Positions 8,847-18,181 are shown, numbered from the stretch's first letter. The stretch: DNA of 43,761 nucleotides from DATLYB01 sp964502525 (GCA_964502525.1 CAZCXH010000020.1:1-43761); one strand, 5' to 3'. Notes: a model not told the origin generated them from the letters alone. A program made the numbers and translations.

Positions 8847-8917
8847 AGGTCGCGAGCAGACTCGAACTGCTGTACGAGGTTTTGCAGACCTCTGCCTAGC
8901 CCCTCGGCCACGCGACC
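8847..8917 (-). tRNA. tRNA-Cys (GCA)
   Basis: Read on the minus strand, the acceptor GGTCGCG pairs with CGCGACC. The anticodon stem GAGGT/ACCTC encloses the loop CTGCAAA with anticodon GCA. The T arm is AGCAG-TTCGAGT-CTGCT, and the discriminator is T. CCA is not encoded. It has its own promoter and terminator, so it is a single-gene transcription unit. Confidence 0.96.
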
Positions 8918-8924
8918 ATTCGCG

Positions 8925-8956
8925 CAAAGTTAAAATTTAAACATCGCCTTGTCAAA
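8925..8956 (-). promoter_or_regulatory. tRNA-Cys promoter (TTTG-N20-TAACTTTG)
   Basis: On the minus strand, TTTG (8953-8956) is followed after exactly 20 bp by TAACTTTG (8925-8932). This matches the Bacteroidota -33/-7 consensus in both boxes. The -7 box ends 7 bp before the mature tRNA 5' end at 8917. Confidence 0.75.
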
Positions 8957-8980
8957 ATAATATCTTTCCCCGGTGTCATC

Positions 8981-9013
8981 AGATTTGACAACTTTCGGAA
9001 AGTTGTCAAATCT
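8981..9013. repeat. 33-bp palindrome next to the folB stop
   Basis: Two 16-bp arms, AGATTTGACAACTTTC (8981-8996) and GAAAGTTGTCAAATCT (8998-9013), are exact reverse complements around a single G. The element ends 3 bp before the folB stop codon at 9017-9019. No T-run follows on the minus strand, so it is not a canonical terminator, though it could protect the mRNA end. A half-copy (CAAATCTCGTT) is repeated directly in the last codons of folB. Confidence 0.8.
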
Positions 9014-9016
9014 CGT

Positions 9017-9409
9017 TCAAATCTCGTTGAACACCTTTTCCAACTCCACATACACCCGCTCCACATACAACGGCAGCGGAGGATGCAGCTTGCTGATGCG
9101 CACCCTTGCCGAGTTGGCAGTATTAATTTCTTTGCCAAGTTGTTCCAGCAGGCGGTAAGCAAGATGTTCCAGAAGGTGATGTTTTTCTTCCATCACGCGC
9201 CTTGCAATGTCGCTCACGGTTTCGTAATTGATGGTGTTTTCCAACTTGTCGGATTCGGCAGCTTTTTTCAAATCCATCTTTAGATACACATCCACCCTGA
9301 ACTGCCCGCCACGGTGACGCTCCTCTGCATAAAAGCCGTGATACGCGTGGAACAACATCCCTTCCACCGCGATGATGCCTTCCTTGTAGTTCTTCATTGC
9401 GGACGCCAA
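9017..9409 (-). CDS. folB: Dihydroneopterin aldolase
   Basis: This 130-residue protein is the usual size for FolB, which converts 7,8-dihydroneopterin to 6-hydroxymethyl-dihydropterin and glycolaldehyde in cytoplasmic folate synthesis. Visible family features are EGMLFHAYHGFYAEER (with the substrate-binding Glu region), the central NTINYETVSDIARRVME, LEHLAYRLLEQL, and RISKLHPPLPL carrying the conserved catalytic Lys. The start at 9409 gives four extra residues before MKNYKEG; the second ATG at 9397 is an equally good start. Its last codons (FNEI) abut a palindromic repeat that appears to have supplied a short direct repeat at the 3' end. Other folate genes are not adjacent. Confidence 0.93.
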   Translation of the reverse strand: MASAMKNYKEGIIAVEGMLFHAYHGFYAEERHRGGQFRVDVYLKMDLKKAAESDKLENTINYETVSDIARRVMEEKHHLLEHLAYRLLEQLGKEINTANSARVRISKLHPPLPLYVERVYVELEKVFNEI

Positions 9410-9449
9410 GATAATTTTTTATCTGATGATATTGGCTATTTTTACTTTG

Positions 9450-9632
9450 ATGAGGAAGAAAGTGATCAAAACGACATTTGAAGAAGAGCAACGCATGAAA
9501 GACGAGGCGTTCCTGAGACTGACTCCGTTGCAGCGGCTGGCTTGGCTCCTCAAAATGCAAAAGGCAATGCGAAAACCGGGTATCAACTATTCTTATAATG
9601 GAGCTAAGGTTACCATAAAAAGAATTAAGTGA
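9450..9632 (+). CDS. Small basic protein paired with nucleotidyltransferase
   Basis: The ORF is open from 9426, but the first eight codons (MILAIFTL) look like non-coding extension. The ATG at 9450 gives 60 residues starting MRKKVIKTTFEEEQRMKDE. The core is a predicted amphipathic helical stretch (LTPLQRLAWLLKMQKAMRK). A LTPxxRL motif is common in small proteins encoded just before minimal nucleotidyltransferase genes. Its stop TGA overlaps the GTG start of the next gene (GTGA, 9629-9632), so the two are translationally coupled. An antitoxin or partner role is inference. An alternative start at the internal Met (MKDEAF) cannot be excluded. Confidence 0.65.
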   Translation: MRKKVIKTTFEEEQRMKDEAFLRLTPLQRLAWLLKMQKAMRKPGINYSYNGAKVTIKRIK

Positions 9633-10114
9633 ATTTCTTAAGTAAAGCGCACGGCAGGTTCATATCTTCACTGCTGGCGAATAAAGTGAAGTTTATTGTA
9701 TTAGGCGGATATGCTTCCTTATTTTACGGTGTTCGAAGGAGCACGGGTGATCTGGATATTTTCATCGAACCTACGGCAGCAAATGGGGAACGGCTGATTG
9801 AAGCCTTGAAAGAACTGAAACTCAAACTTCCCGAAATCAAGAAAGAAGAATTTGAAAAAGAACTGGTTTTAGCTTTTGGATTTGAACCGGACGCGGTTGA
9901 TATTATCAATCATGCTCCGGGAATTGAGTTTGAAACCGCGCACAAAAACGCTAAAACGATTACCCTGTCAAAACTCAAAGTGAAGATGATTGATATTCAC
10001 GATTTGATCAAAAATAAAGAGCATTTAAAACGCAAGGGGGAAAAAGCGCTGCTTGATCAGTTTGATGTTGAATCATTGAAGAAAATCCTAAAAAAGAAGA
10101 AAAGAGGAAGCTAA
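9629..10114 (+). CDS. AbiEii/MNT-like nucleotidyltransferase
   Basis: This 161-residue protein with a minimal nucleotidyltransferase fold starts at a GTG overlapping the upstream stop by four bases. Helix 1 leads into FIVLGGYASLFYG, followed by RRSTGDLDIFIEP. D41 and D43 form the catalytic carboxylate pair, and D90 in PDAVDIIN is a plausible third ligand. The remainder is a helical, Lys-rich tail (DIHDLIKNKEHLKRKGEKALLDQFDVESL). The carboxylates look intact, so activity is plausible. Related small NTases occur as toxins or as part of MNT/HEPN- or AbiE-like systems, but many are uncharacterised. Here there is no HEPN partner, only the small upstream protein. Confidence 0.8.
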   Translation: MNFLSKAHGRFISSLLANKVKFIVLGGYASLFYGVRRSTGDLDIFIEPTAANGERLIEALKELKLKLPEIKKEEFEKELVLAFGFEPDAVDIINHAPGIEFETAHKNAKTITLSKLKVKMIDIHDLIKNKEHLKRKGEKALLDQFDVESLKKILKKKKRGS

Positions 10115-10161
10115 CTTTCAAACTAACTTTAAACTTTGTAAATTAAACTTCAGCCTTAATC

Positions 10162-11379
10162 ATGCAAACCATCGCAAAGCCTAAGCAATCAAAGAAGCAA
10201 TCCAAAACCGATTCTTACCAGCATCATGATTACTTCAAGGTTGATGATCTGCTGACGGACACTCACAAGCTCGTACGCGAGAGCGTGAGGGCTTTCGTGA
10301 AAAAGGAAATCTCGCCTGTCATTGAAGAATACGCCCAAAGCGCTGAGTTTCCAAGCCATCTCATAAAAGGGCTTGCGGAGATTGGTGCTTTCGGCCCTAC
10401 CATACCTCAGGAATATGGAGGAGGCGGGATGGACGAGATTTCATACGGCATCATCATGCAGGAACTGGAGCGCGGGGATTCGGGCATCCGCTCTACCGCC
10501 TCAGTGCAAGGCTCTCTGGTGATGTTCCCGATCTACAAATTCGGTTCAGAAGAACAGCGGAAAAAATATCTTCCCAAGCTTGCCAAGGGCGAGTGGATGG
10601 GCTGCTTCGGGTTGACCGAACCCAACCACGGTTCCAATCCGGGTGGGATGGAATCAACGATCAAAGACAAGGGCAGCTATGTGACGCTGAACGGATCGAA
10701 GATGTGGATCTCCAATGCACCCTTTGCCGACATCGCGGTGGTGTGGGCGAAGGATGAGCAGGGAATCATCAGAGGGTTGGTTGTAGAGCGCGGAATGGAA
10801 GGTTTCTCCACTCCCGAAACGCATGGCAAGTGGTCGCTGCGCGCCTCGTCAACGGGCGAACTGGTTTTCGACAATGTGAAAGTGCCGAAGGAAAATATTT
10901 TTCCCAACGTGAAGGGGCTGAAAGGTCCGCTCTCCTGCCTATCAACGGCACGTTATGGAATCTCATGGGGAGTGATTGGCGCGGCACTTGACTGCTATGA
11001 CACTGCACTCAAATATTCCCTCGAAAGGGTTCAATTCGGAAAACCGATTGCCGCCTTTCAACTCACGCAGAAAAAGTTGGCGGAGATGATTACTGAAATC
11101 ACCAAAGCGCAACTGATGGCGTGGCGGCTCGGTGTTTTGAAGAACGAAGGCAAAGCGACACCCGCGCAAATCTCGATGGCAAAACGCAACAACGTGGAAA
11201 TGGCGCTCAACGTGGCAAGAACCGCGCGCCAGATTCTCGGTGGCATGGGCATCACGGGGGAATATCCCATCATGCGCCACATGATGAATCTCGAAACGGT
11301 GATCACCTACGAAGGCACCCATGATATTCACCTCCTCATCACCGGGCAGGATGTCACGGGGATCAACGCAATCGGATAA
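10162..11379 (+). CDS. Acyl-CoA dehydrogenase, glutaryl-CoA dehydrogenase type
   Basis: This 405-residue flavoprotein has the full acyl-CoA dehydrogenase fold: an N-terminal helical domain (about 25-140), a central beta domain (WMGCFGLTEPNHGSNPGGM; KMWISNAPFADIAVVWAK) and a C-terminal helical domain with RVQFGKPIAAFQLTQKKLAEM and ARTARQILGGMGITGEYP. The catalytic base is Glu384 in TYEGTHDIH. RSTASVQGSL, ARYGISWGVIGAA and the TGQDVTGINAIG end are characteristic of the glutaryl-CoA dehydrogenase branch (oxidative decarboxylation of glutaryl-CoA to crotonyl-CoA in lysine and tryptophan catabolism). Substrate assignment rests on this similarity. It stands alone between the nucleotidyltransferase pair and dnaB, with no other catabolic genes nearby. 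Confidence 0.92.
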   Translation: MQTIAKPKQSKKQSKTDSYQHHDYFKVDDLLTDTHKLVRESVRAFVKKEISPVIEEYAQSAEFPSHLIKGLAEIGAFGPTIPQEYGGGGMDEISYGIIMQELERGDSGIRSTASVQGSLVMFPIYKFGSEEQRKKYLPKLAKGEWMGCFGLTEPNHGSNPGGMESTIKDKGSYVTLNGSKMWISNAPFADIAVVWAKDEQGIIRGLVVERGMEGFSTPETHGKWSLRASSTGELVFDNVKVPKENIFPNVKGLKGPLSCLSTARYGISWGVIGAALDCYDTALKYSLERVQFGKPIAAFQLTQKKLAEMITEITKAQLMAWRLGVLKNEGKATPAQISMAKRNNVEMALNVARTARQILGGMGITGEYPIMRHMMNLETVITYEGTHDIHLLITGQDVTGINAIG

Positions 11380-11687
11380 AACATTGCGATTTTATTATTT
11401 GCATCCTCCTTTCTTATCCACAACAAAAGGAGTCATTTCAACATCCTTGCTAACATCTTCATCGCGTTTATAGACACTTATCTGCGATTTATTAACACGA
11501 TTCATGAAGTTGTTGAAAAATGAACTGAAATAAGCGCGGAAGCTTTGCCTAATTTCTACATTGAAAGATGATGAAATGTTTATTGAATTGTTAAGTCAAT
11601 CTTGATTTCTTTTTTCACCCGAAAATGAAACAAGTGAAACTATTCGATATAACTTTAGCGTCCTTTTGAAATTCTAACCTCGCTGAA
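11380..11687. other. Gap before dnaB, with a possible minus-strand gene remnant
   Basis: The 308-bp gap has no clear gene. On the minus strand an open stretch from about 11562 to 11395 reads through plausible protein-like sequence (EIRQSFRAYFSSFFNN..., ending DKKGGCK). The only ATG, at 11505, would give 36 residues. It could be a short gene or the 3' end of a decayed one. Upstream of dnaB, TAACTTTA (11650-11657) is a 7 of 8 match to the -7 consensus, but no good -33 box sits 20 bp before it. Confidence 0.35.
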
Positions 11688-13223
11688 ATGCCTGAAAATA
11701 CTGATGTTGTGAAGAAGCCGCTGGAAGTGATCTCCAGGAAGCGCGATCCGATTGACCTGTCGTCCTACACTTTCGGCAAGATACCTCCGCAGGCAAAAGA
11801 TCTGGAAGAAGCGGTGCTCGGAGCCATGATGCTCGAAAGCAATGCAGTGGCCGCAGTTATTGACATTCTGAAGCCTGAGAGCTTCTATGTAAACGCGCAC
11901 CAGCTTATATTCCAGGCGATATTGAACCTGTTCAATAAGTCTAAACCCGTTGATATTCTTACAGTTACGGAAGAACTGAGGCAAATGGGCAAGATAGAGG
12001 ACGCGGGCGGCCCCTTCGCCATCACGGAATTAACAAGCCGCATCGCATCCGGAGCCAATGTGGAACACCACGCCCGCATCGTGGCGCAGAAGTTCATCCA
12101 GCGCGAACTCATCCGCATCTCCAGCGACATTATTAAGGATTCCTACGAAGACACCACCGATGTTTTCGACCTGCTCGACAAGGCGGAGCAAAACATGTTC
12201 TCTGTGGTTGACCGCAACCTCCGAAGGAATTATGAACGGATGGATAACCTGCTCTCCAAAGCCATCAACGAATTAGAACATATCCGCAACCATCAGGACG
12301 CCCTCACCGGCATCCCATCCGGATTCAGCGAGCTTGACCGGGTGACGGGCGGATGGCAAAAGCCGGACCTGATTATCGTGGCTGCCAGACCCGGCATGGG
12401 AAAAACCGCGTTTACGCTTGCCCTCGCCCGCAATGCAGCGGTTGATTACAAGAAAGCAGTGGCTGTTTTTTCACTCGAAATGTCATCGCTGCAACTGGTG
12501 AACCGCCTCATCTCATCGGAAGCCGAACTCGAAGGTGACAAACTCAGGCGCGGCAACCTCGAGCCTTACGAGTGGGAGCAACTCACCCACAAAGCCGACA
12601 AACTTGCCGAAGCCCCCATTTATATTGACGACACTCCCGCCATCAACATTTTTGAATTGCGCGCGAAGTGCCGCAGGCTGAAGAAGCAGCATGATGTTCA
12701 GCTATTCATTGTTGATTATTTGCAACTGATGGCGGGAAGCCCCGACAGCCGGGCCGGCAACCGCGAGCAGGAAATCAGTAATATATCCCGTTCATTGAAA
12801 AGCATTGCAAAAGAATTGGATACACCCATCATCGCCATCTCGCAATTGAGCCGTGCCGTTGAAACACGCGGGGGCGTGAAGCGCCCTCAGTTGTCGGATT
12901 TGCGCGAATCGGGCGCCATCGAGCAGGATGCCGACCTCGTGATTTTTCTCTACCGCCCCGAATACTATGGCATGGAAGCTGACGAGCAGAACAACCCCAC
13001 GCGCGGTGTGGCTGAAATCATCATCGCCAAGCACCGCAATGGCGCCCTGCGCACCGTTCACGCCAGGTTCATTGATAAGTTTGCAAAGTTTGTGGACAAC
13101 GACCTTGGCTTGCAACGCGACCAGAAAGTGATTCAGCCCCTCGCGCCCCACGATCCCTCCGCCACCATCACCTACAAATCGAGGATGGACCAGTTGGAAG
13201 ATGATGGGGAAACTCCGTTCTGA
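11688..13223 (+). CDS. dnaB: Replicative DNA helicase DnaB
   Basis: This 511-residue hexameric helicase unwinds DNA at the replication fork. The N-terminal primase-interacting domain starts at PPQAKDLEEAVLGAMML. The RecA-like domain begins with the SGFSELDRVTGGWQ entry and Walker A ARPGMGKTAF (about 232-241). It continues with FSLEMSSLQLVNRL (Walker B-associated Glu), FIVDYLQLMAGS (Walker B) and AISQLSRAVETR, then RRPQLSDLRESGAIEQDADLV-type motif 4 and the arginine-finger region IIAKHRNGA. No intein is present and length is normal. The ATG at 11688 gives the first residues MPENTDVVKKPLEV. It is transcribed toward the T9SS gene at 13409; the 185-bp gap after it holds the short motif CATTCGTAATTCGCC, resembling another dispersed repeat. 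Confidence 0.97.
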   Translation: MPENTDVVKKPLEVISRKRDPIDLSSYTFGKIPPQAKDLEEAVLGAMMLESNAVAAVIDILKPESFYVNAHQLIFQAILNLFNKSKPVDILTVTEELRQMGKIEDAGGPFAITELTSRIASGANVEHHARIVAQKFIQRELIRISSDIIKDSYEDTTDVFDLLDKAEQNMFSVVDRNLRRNYERMDNLLSKAINELEHIRNHQDALTGIPSGFSELDRVTGGWQKPDLIIVAARPGMGKTAFTLALARNAAVDYKKAVAVFSLEMSSLQLVNRLISSEAELEGDKLRRGNLEPYEWEQLTHKADKLAEAPIYIDDTPAINIFELRAKCRRLKKQHDVQLFIVDYLQLMAGSPDSRAGNREQEISNISRSLKSIAKELDTPIIAISQLSRAVETRGGVKRPQLSDLRESGAIEQDADLVIFLYRPEYYGMEADEQNNPTRGVAEIIIAKHRNGALRTVHARFIDKFAKFVDNDLGLQRDQKVIQPLAPHDPSATITYKSRMDQLEDDGETPF

Positions 13224-13408
13224 TTGGTTAACCGGGGTACATTCGCAAATCGTCATTCGTAATTCGCCTTCTCTAACCCTTCTGTCATCTTTCTGTAATT
13301 GTACACGCTGAAATGGCGACATTTGACTATCATTACTTTTCTATTTGCCGGAGAATTGGTATTATTAGGAAGAATTAATCCCTTTTATTACACGACAAAA
13401 TCATCCAA

Positions 13409-16400
13409 ATGATGAAAAGACTTGCCTCAGCCCTGCTTGCCTGCTCCGTTTCGCTTGCCGTGAGCGGTCAGAACATTTTCCAGGAGGACTTCCAATCGGG
13501 AATCCCCGGAACGTGGACGCTTATCAATAATGACGGGCTTACGCCCGATTCAACGCAAACAGACTTTGTCACCGCTGCGTGGGTGGAGTGGCCCGATCCG
13601 GATAACTCGTCAAACACCATCGCGGTGAGCACTTCAAAATACCTGCCTCCCGGGCAGGCTGATGACTGGCTGATCACTCCCGCGATTGCGCTGGGACCCA
13701 GCAGCATCCTCAACTGGCAGGGGCTTGCCTTCAGCAGCGCTGCGGCCGATGGCTACGAAGTAAGGATTTCCACTACCACGCCCACCATTGCCGGCTTCCA
13801 GGCTCACCCGGCCCTGTTCACCATAGGCGCTGAAAACACCGGCTGGACTAAGCGGTCCGCTGACCTCACCGGCTATCCGAACGCCACGGTTTATATTGCG
13901 TTTCGCAATAATTCAAACGACAGGTTGGTGCTTGGGGTTGATGATGTGGTGGTGTTTGACTGCAACACCATCAGCGCCAATGCGGGAACGATTGACACCT
14001 CCACTACCAGCGCTTGCGCGGGTTTCCCTGACCTCGATCTGGAGCTTGTCCCGTCCTACACTTCCGGGACTCCTACAACCGTTATTTCAGGCAATACCAA
14101 TGACGTGCCCAACTGGGATCCTCTTGCCGGGCGGCCATTTCACACGGATGGCGGCTGCTGCGAAACTTATGACCCCCCGTATGAGATGGTGGAGTTTGAG
14201 GTGACTATGACAGGCAGCTACACCGTGGTGCAAACGCCAACGGGATATGATGGCGTTTTTTACATATATACCGATCCGCTGGATCTGAGCGGCCCCTTCG
14301 CAACCACCACCTACGTGGCAGGTGCCGATGATTTCGGAACCGATGGCGCGGAAACCGTGGTAGTAACCCTTACTCAGGGAGAAATGTATTACCTGATATC
14401 CACCGGTTATCTCACGGCAGATACGGGCAACTATGTGACAACATTCACCGGTCCCGGAAGCATTCTGGTGCAGCAGGCAAACCCCGGTGATTTGCCGTTT
14501 GATTACAATTTTGTGGTGACAAGTTCGGGCGGGAGGATTGTTTCAATCGGTGATGACCTTACAAACACGGCAGTTTTCCCGGGGTCGCCAGCCGGAGACA
14601 CGTTTACGGTGTGCGGAATATCTTATGTCAGTGCGAATTTTGATCTTCAATCATTTGTCGGGCAGCAGTATTCAGTGCTCGAGGCGGCTGTCAATGCCAA
14701 CTCATGCGCTGACCTCACGGACGATTGCCACACCGCAGTAATCATATCCGGTGGCACTGTTGATGCGGGCGTTGCCGATACGGTTTGTTCCGGAAGCCGC
14801 GTGACGCTCACAGCCACAGGCGGTGTTGACTATGTATGGAACACGGGCGAAACGACCGCGAGCATTGAGGTGGCTCCCATTTTTACGACAATTTATACCG
14901 TGACGGCTACGGACAACATCGGCTGCACGGCATCGGATAATGTTACTGTAAAAATTCATGCTTCCGATGGGGGGGAATTCACGGACGCGGGACCCACCTC
15001 AGCCTGCGAGGGCGATTCGATTTTGAATTTTGCGCTTGAGATGGAGTTCTACAGGAATTTTTTTCCGACACAAACGAATATAATCATCGGAAACACGGTG
15101 AACTTCCTTACATGGGCGCCTTTGCCGGGCAGGCCGGAAGAGGATGGCGACAGTTGCACGGTTTGCTATAACCCCGTGTATGACGTGAAGCCCTTTCAGG
15201 TTGACCAGACAGGATACTATTTCATCGGACAATCGCAGATAGGCTATGATGGGATTATTTATTTATATGGCGATCCGTTTGATCTAACCGTAAATCCCCC
15301 AATAACCTTCATTGCCGGAAACGATGACAGCGCCAATGTAATTGGCTACTCTTATCTTGATTCGCTGTGGCTGGAGCCGAGCAGGAATTATTATCTCGTG
15401 TCAACGGGCTTTGATGCCGGTGAATATGGCGATTACATCACCACCGTGAGAGGCGCGGGAGATTTGATGCTGCCGGGACAACCGGACACGACACAATTCG
15501 GATTTGAATACCTGACGGTTGACAGCACCGGTGACATCATAGCCTTCAGCCAGGACCTCAGGAGCTATGCGGGTTCAGCGACAGGCGTTGATTACGAGGT
15601 GTGCGCGGTTTCCTATTTATTGGATTCTATATCCGGCATCTCAAATTATATCGGACAGCCGTTCACCAGCCTTGAGGGAACAAGCTGCCTTGATCCCTCT
15701 GATAATTGCCATTCCGTTAAAATATTTACTCAACCCGTTGCTGACGCTGGTCCCAACGATACTGTCTGCCTTGGCGATACACTCACGCTGGCTGCAAACT
15801 CTCCGGGAGGAGGGCAAGGCAGTTGGAACGCTGTAACAGGTTCAGGCATTTTCCTGAACTCCGCGAATCCATCCACCAAGGTATTCAACCTTTCACCCGG
15901 TGTGAATATTTTATCCTGGACAATCACCGTTGGCGGCAACTGCGCTGACTCTGACACAATGGAAGTTTTCGTTCAAACTCCTTCTGTTGATGCCGGCAAC
16001 GATGACACGATATGCCGGGGCGAATCTGCAACGCTTACAGCAACCGGAGGAGTTTCATATACATGGAGCACCAATGAAACAACTGCTTCCATTGCCGTGG
16101 CTCCCGTTACCACAACAAACTATATTGTCACCGCGACTGACGTTAACGGTTGCAGCGCAACAGACACAGCGACCGTCATCGTGAATCCACTTCCATTGGT
16201 CACTCTTTTAAACAGAACTATCTGTGCTGGCAGTTGCACTGTTTTTGATGCAGGGCATCCGGGATCAACCTACTCATGGTCAACTGGCGACACCACGCAA
16301 ACTGCTACTGTTTGCACGACAGGACCAACCTGCGTCACCGTCACCGACATCAACGGATGTTCAGGATTCGACTGTGGCGTGGTAACCATCGGTTCAGGAT

Positions 16401-18181
16401 TTAACATAAACATTAATAATGCAACCATCTGCGATGGCGACAGCGCCACGCTCGATGTTGGAATTCCCGGGTTAGAATACATCTGGTCAACAGGCGACAC
16501 CACCCAGGCGATTACCGTTGATGCTGGCGGTGTTTATAAAGTCACCGCGTCCGACTCAACCGGCTGCTCAGGAACAGATTCAGCCACGGTGACTGTCAAT
16601 CCATCTCCGCTTTTATCGCTTGGAAATGACACAGCCGCTTGCGCAGGCTCGAACCTGACCATAACGGCATCCGGAACAGGCTCCTTCTCATGGAGCACGG
16701 GAGCCACCACTTCTTCCATCACTGTCAACCCTGCGCAAGACACAACTTACAGCGTCACGCTAACCGCAGCAAACAGTTGCACCGCCTCGGACACCATTGC
16801 TGTAACGGCAAACCCGGTGCCCAACTTCGACCTTGGTCCTGACTTCAGCATCTGCCGCGGTGAAAGCACGACCTTAACTGCCTCAGGAGGAACGCAGTAC
16901 TCATGGAGCACCGGGGCAACGACAGACTCAATTACAGTTGCTCCGAATGTAACGACAATTTATTCGGTCACTGTAACAAATTCTTTCAACTGCAGTTTAA
17001 GCGACAACATTACAATAACAGTGAATGCTTCACCCATTGCTGACGCTGGCGCGAATGACACCATTTGCGGGGAAGAAAGCATTGTCCTCACGGCATCGGG
17101 CGGTGGCGCAGGATTTTCGTGGAGCACAGGGGGCACCGCCAGTTCAATAACCATAACTCCATCAGCGAGCCAATATTATCACGTAACGGTAACTGCATCC
17201 AACGGCTGCACTGCTTCCGACAGCGTATATGTGCACGTTTATCCTTCGGCTAATCTCGACTTGGGTTCCGACCATGATATCTGCAGCGGCTCAACGGAAA
17301 CCCTCACTGCCGAGGGCGGAGGCACCTATTCATGGAGCACAGGCGCAACCACAGATCAGATTGATGTGACGCCCTCAGCAACGCAGATGTATAGCGTTAC
17401 CGTTACGACTGTTGATGGCTGCGTGTATGCCGATACAATCACAATTATGGTAGCACCCGGGGTGAACGCAACGGTCAGGCCGGACACTACAATTTGCGAT
17501 GGTCAGGAGGTCATTTTATATGCAACCGGAGGGACGGAATATTACTGGAGCCATGGCGCGGATTCGAGCATTACACCAGTAAGCCCATCGAGCACAACAA
17601 CCTATTCGGTGACGGTGGCAAACAGTTTTGGCTGCGAGGATTACGGTCAGGTAACCGTTACAGTCAAGCCAACCCCCCAGGTTACATTATTCGGGTTTGA
17701 CACCACCGTTTACTGCATCAGTGACGAAGCTATTATTATTGGAGGCACTCCGCGAGGGGGCATAATTCAAGGATCCGGTTTTACTCCTACCGAGGACAAT
17801 GACTATGGAGAATTTATCCCTGCCAATGCGGGAGTCGGAACTCATATTATTGTCTATTCCCTGACCGGAGCCAACGGCTGCACCGGAGTTGACAGCGAAG
17901 AGATTACTGTTGACCCGTGCAACAATATTCCCGGGGTCGCGCCTCCGCAGGTTATTGTTTATCCAAATCCGGCAGAACAGTTTTTCTTCGTAAAAACGGA
18001 AGGATTGCAGGATAAGGAATTAACGGTGAACCTGTATGACCCCATCGGAAAGTTGATTTTCAGTTCAGTGATGGAGAACAAAGAAATGAAAATTGATCTT
18101 GCACCGTTCGCGTCCGGCACCTATCTTGTTCAAATAAGGTACAGCGGTGGCGGGCTGGTGAGGCAACTCGTAAAAAATTAG
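13409..18181 (+). CDS. T9SS adhesin-like protein with cleaved-adhesin and Ig domains
   Basis: This 1590-residue exported protein has a signal peptide (MMKRLASALLACSVSLAVSG). Residues about 23-190 form a cleaved-adhesin/choice-of-anchor J domain (EDFQSGIPGTW, DDWLITPAI, NSNDRLVLGVDDV), the fold of gingipain haemagglutinin domains. Two PPC-like beta modules follow (YDGVFYIYTDPLDL... and YDGIIYLYGDPFDL...), each with YYL(I/V)STG. Then come about nine to eleven Ig-like repeats of roughly 70 residues (consensus DTICxGESxTLTATGG..YxWSTGATTxSITVAPxxTTxYSVT split over the module). The C terminus is a T9SS type A domain (VIVYPNPAEQFF...NLYDPIGKLIF...GTYLVQI...RQLVKN). It probably forms an operon with the next gene (18-bp gap). 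The ligand is unknown; a cell-surface adhesive role is inferred. Confidence 0.9.
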   Translation: MMKRLASALLACSVSLAVSGQNIFQEDFQSGIPGTWTLINNDGLTPDSTQTDFVTAAWVEWPDPDNSSNTIAVSTSKYLPPGQADDWLITPAIALGPSSILNWQGLAFSSAAADGYEVRISTTTPTIAGFQAHPALFTIGAENTGWTKRSADLTGYPNATVYIAFRNNSNDRLVLGVDDVVVFDCNTISANAGTIDTSTTSACAGFPDLDLELVPSYTSGTPTTVISGNTNDVPNWDPLAGRPFHTDGGCCETYDPPYEMVEFEVTMTGSYTVVQTPTGYDGVFYIYTDPLDLSGPFATTTYVAGADDFGTDGAETVVVTLTQGEMYYLISTGYLTADTGNYVTTFTGPGSILVQQANPGDLPFDYNFVVTSSGGRIVSIGDDLTNTAVFPGSPAGDTFTVCGISYVSANFDLQSFVGQQYSVLEAAVNANSCADLTDDCHTAVIISGGTVDAGVADTVCSGSRVTLTATGGVDYVWNTGETTASIEVAPIFTTIYTVTATDNIGCTASDNVTVKIHASDGGEFTDAGPTSACEGDSILNFALEMEFYRNFFPTQTNIIIGNTVNFLTWAPLPGRPEEDGDSCTVCYNPVYDVKPFQVDQTGYYFIGQSQIGYDGIIYLYGDPFDLTVNPPITFIAGNDDSANVIGYSYLDSLWLEPSRNYYLVSTGFDAGEYGDYITTVRGAGDLMLPGQPDTTQFGFEYLTVDSTGDIIAFSQDLRSYAGSATGVDYEVCAVSYLLDSISGISNYIGQPFTSLEGTSCLDPSDNCHSVKIFTQPVADAGPNDTVCLGDTLTLAANSPGGGQGSWNAVTGSGIFLNSANPSTKVFNLSPGVNILSWTITVGGNCADSDTMEVFVQTPSVDAGNDDTICRGESATLTATGGVSYTWSTNETTASIAVAPVTTTNYIVTATDVNGCSATDTATVIVNPLPLVTLLNRTICAGSCTVFDAGHPGSTYSWSTGDTTQTATVCTTGPTCVTVTDINGCSGFDCGVVTIGSGFNININNATICDGDSATLDVGIPGLEYIWSTGDTTQAITVDAGGVYKVTASDSTGCSGTDSATVTVNPSPLLSLGNDTAACAGSNLTITASGTGSFSWSTGATTSSITVNPAQDTTYSVTLTAANSCTASDTIAVTANPVPNFDLGPDFSICRGESTTLTASGGTQYSWSTGATTDSITVAPNVTTIYSVTVTNSFNCSLSDNITITVNASPIADAGANDTICGEESIVLTASGGGAGFSWSTGGTASSITITPSASQYYHVTVTASNGCTASDSVYVHVYPSANLDLGSDHDICSGSTETLTAEGGGTYSWSTGATTDQIDVTPSATQMYSVTVTTVDGCVYADTITIMVAPGVNATVRPDTTICDGQEVILYATGGTEYYWSHGADSSITPVSPSSTTTYSVTVANSFGCEDYGQVTVTVKPTPQVTLFGFDTTVYCISDEAIIIGGTPRGGIIQGSGFTPTEDNDYGEFIPANAGVGTHIIVYSLTGANGCTGVDSEEITVDPCNNIPGVAPPQVIVYPNPAEQFFFVKTEGLQDKELTVNLYDPIGKLIFSSVMENKEMKIDLAPFASGTYLVQIRYSGGGLVRQLVKN

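Noticed and set aside
8640..8933. Short ORFs across the tRNA-Cys region on both strands
   Set aside because: They run through the tRNA, its terminator and promoter, so they cannot be genes.
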